From NCBI GenBank assembly GCA_021796055.1, contig JAJYOS010000375.1:1-6607 (forward strand): a stretch of 6,607 nt of DNA. Reading direction: 5' to 3'. Numbering within the stretch: the first letter of the stretch is position 1; each line of letters starts with the position of its first letter. Shown piece by piece: positions 6,401 to 6,607 of this stretch. The notes under the pieces are model-generated. The model saw nothing but the letters and a program-made list of their open reading frames with translations. It had not been told where the DNA came from and searched no databases. Source of the stretch: Bacteroidota bacterium. GTDB lineage: Bacteria > Bacteroidota > Kryptoniia > Kryptoniales > JAKASW01. Position numbers and translations under genes: made by a program.

Positions 6401-6496
6401 CGCGAACGTGCCGCGAAACTTGGCGGTGAATTCAAACTCAGCTCTTCACCAGGTACCGGTACCTCAATAGAGATAACCATGCCCCTGGGTGCATAA
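3428..6496 (+). CDS. Two-component sensor histidine kinase with periplasmic propeller and Y_Y_Y domains (1022 aa)
   Basis: The order of parts is: a signal peptide (about 1-36, cleavage likely after S-P-A36); about 14 Reg_prop repeats (38-655) with the D-x-x-G-x-L-W-I-G-T signature, for example 61-70, 264-273, 310-319 and 542-551, fitting two seven-bladed propellers; a Y_Y_Y domain (660-769) with LQYRYRLRGIDPEW; one transmembrane helix (775-792); a HisKA_3 dimerisation domain with DLHDDIGSGLT, phosphoacceptor His815; and HATPase_c with N-box EALNN (941-945), DDGTG (972-976), GHGLVNMRERA (985-995) and GTGT (1009-1012). The protein ends after the ATPase with no receiver or HTH, so it is a classical LytS/NarX-class (HPK7) kinase and not a one-protein HTCS hybrid. 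It should sense a periplasmic ligand and phosphorylate a separate response regulator. Serine (820) replaces the phosphatase Gln at H+5, and a 25-residue insert (837-861) splits the dimerisation helices. The ATG at 3428 has a weak Shine-Dalgarno, but no better in-frame start exists. Confidence 0.95.
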   Translation: MCTKLPLGGAKIVLRIYTALLSLPFLLLLSPMISPAQVYDFKSYTVREGLLSNAITSLCQDSYGYLWVGTGDGLSVYDGETFTNYTVADGLGSSLVNCIVEDRNEKGVIWIGTNGGGVSRFHSGAFTSIRMGGTDWSNRVNSITQDKSGTLYCASDDGVYIVDQGVVSPIPGRFIHGTYSQVLCDGDSLLILDAQGRLEIFRLSDRETIDLTGKLGSHAVISRVCVDSRHEIWALFSDGALMDISRNSVYRGVAKSYPKFMLHDQEGNLWIGTPEGVFVFDRKSARWDPSAFISKENGLPENDVTAGLWDREGDLWIGTAARGLAKLADNYSYEFPAEDTHFSVDNTQAASDREGHLWVATDKGLLEIWNGNFGALMSRLHSNAGLGVNSRCVSVQVVSGDQLWLASLDGFVYHFVIAMKDEGSFVLRKISSFSMNGILPGKSILCLYIDNSGLAWYSRDLAGVFEFDTKSGPRSGKIYTTKDGLPDNSIRAIFRDSKGDIWFGGYIGGLARLRRDNRTGKMTLYTTKDGLPDNSVRSVAEDDSGKLWIGTRYGGVAVKSGHRFIPLSVKEGLLSNGVWATSYDAKYGILFGTQLGLQELEKGDWRSKHWRRYGDATPVYACGITRQPTARGQTDFLWACNSSGIFLSDLSHPLRASVPPLVYITGLLVNGKKVPLHSSVEEGDSGITLKYSENTLTFDFAGISLRDEGRLQYRYRLRGIDPEWRLLTRRLPVTYAALRPGRYGFDVKAVNTAGVESRNIATLPFAIVPPFWRRWWFVLFSAIALVAIIYFSIRFKVRRLLEIERVRARIATDLHDDIGSGLTRIAILADVALRQTSITSSPVGESGDTAEIAPEGVFSTRGIVSKIGNNARDLVDSMSDVIWSIDPKNVTIGDLISRFRSFAYEICEARGISLDVDIDREMEILRLDPGVMRTLLLIAKEALNNSVKHSGCSHVRVGIKATSRELRFLVSDDGTGFSTTEGHGGHGLVNMRERAAKLGGEFKLSSSPGTGTSIEITMPLGA
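4859..5119 (+). repeat. Tandem propeller repeats with identical TTKDGLPDNS core
   Basis: Kinase residues 478-523 and 524-564 are adjacent 46-residue-spaced units. Both start with I/L-Y-T-T-K-D-G-L-P-D-N-S-I/V-R and end with a D-S-x-G-x-I/L-W-x-G blade motif. The protein core is identical over ten residues while the DNA differs at many third positions (ACAAAAGACGGGCTGCCTGA against ACTAAGGATGGTTTGCCGGA). This points to an old internal duplication held by selection, or to convergence on the family blade consensus, and not to a recent duplication. Confidence 0.7.
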
Positions 6497-6564
6497 CAGT
6501 ACATTTGTTCAGTTGCTCTTTTTGAACCCGTGCCTTAGGCTTAAATGCGAACAACTATAAACCC

Positions 6565-6570
6565 GAGGAA
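6565..6570 (+). promoter_or_regulatory. Shine-Dalgarno GAGGAA for the gene at the window edge
   Basis: GAGGAA sits nine bases before ATG 6580 and is the main reason for calling a gene start there, since only nine codons are visible. Confidence 0.4.
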
Positions 6571-6579
6571 AATTCTCGA

Positions 6580-6607
6580 ATGACCTCTTTGCCTCCGGAC
6601 GAAGACA
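6580..6607 (+). CDS. Start of a downstream gene, possibly the cognate response regulator (partial)
   Basis: ATG 6580 follows a well-placed GAGGAA and opens a frame reading MTSLPPDED before the window ends. It starts 83 bases after the kinase stop on the same strand. LytS/NarX-class kinases without a receiver are commonly followed by a NarL/LuxR-type response regulator, whose N-terminus would then run into a V-x-V-V-D-D-x receiver motif within the next few residues. Nothing visible proves this identity, and nine codons cannot exclude a chance frame. The position is compatible with co-transcription with the kinase, since no strong terminator lies between. Confidence 0.4.

Noticed and set aside
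6507..6527. GTTCA-N11-TGAAC inverted repeat after the kinase.
   Set aside because: Five pairs with a T-rich loop and no T-run after it make a weak terminator or operator; not strong enough to call.
6556..6561. TATAAA as a promoter for the gene at the window edge.
   Set aside because: It has no matching upstream element at suitable spacing and lies too close to the ribosome binding site at 6565.

Overview
The window reads almost entirely on the + strand and looks like a chromosomal segment from the Bacteroidota/Chlorobiota/Ignavibacteria part of the bacterial tree. The reasons are a periplasmic two-component-propeller histidine kinase with a Y_Y_Y domain, candidate promoters of the TTG-N20-TAnnTTTG type, and a trio of pilin-like proteins whose sequence style I associate with Ignavibacteria-like genomes. 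The taxonomic call is inference. Base composition is roughly balanced and nothing stands out as recently acquired DNA; I see no IS element, CRISPR array, tRNA or rRNA.

Layout: (1) 1-148 holds the last 48 codons of a bacterial lipocalin (Blc-like). (2) 149-596 is a 448-base stretch with no convincing gene. It carries a candidate housekeeping promoter (328-359), an imperfect 9-bp inverted repeat (448-490), a second small hairpin (496-509) and a sigma-54-like -24/-12 match (515-530), so the next operon may have a long structured 5' leader. (3) 597-3210 is a tight three-gene operon (179, 200 and 483 aa, gaps of 9 and 10 bases, each gene with a strong Shine-Dalgarno). All three proteins begin directly with a hydrophobic helix, and order and features resemble the minor pilin/pseudopilin set PilV-PilW-PilX (GspI-GspJ-GspK). 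None has the canonical G-F-T-L-I-E prepilin motif, and in-frame stops just upstream rule out longer leaders. An 11-bp perfect inverted repeat at 3235-3278 probably ends this transcript. (4) 3428-6496 encodes a 1022-aa membrane sensor kinase: signal peptide, about 14 propeller repeats, Y_Y_Y domain, one transmembrane helix, HisKA_3-type phosphoacceptor (His815) and HATPase_c. (5) 6580-6607 is the probable start of a downstream gene, plausibly the cognate response regulator, though only nine codons are visible.

Working model: the trio is a minor-pilin-like or pseudopilin-like complex, anchored in the inner membrane and projecting into the periplasm or forming the tip of a filament. The neighbouring sensor kinase monitors a periplasmic signal. 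Whether the kinase controls the trio cannot be told from this window; the two units have separate promoters and are separated by a probable terminator.
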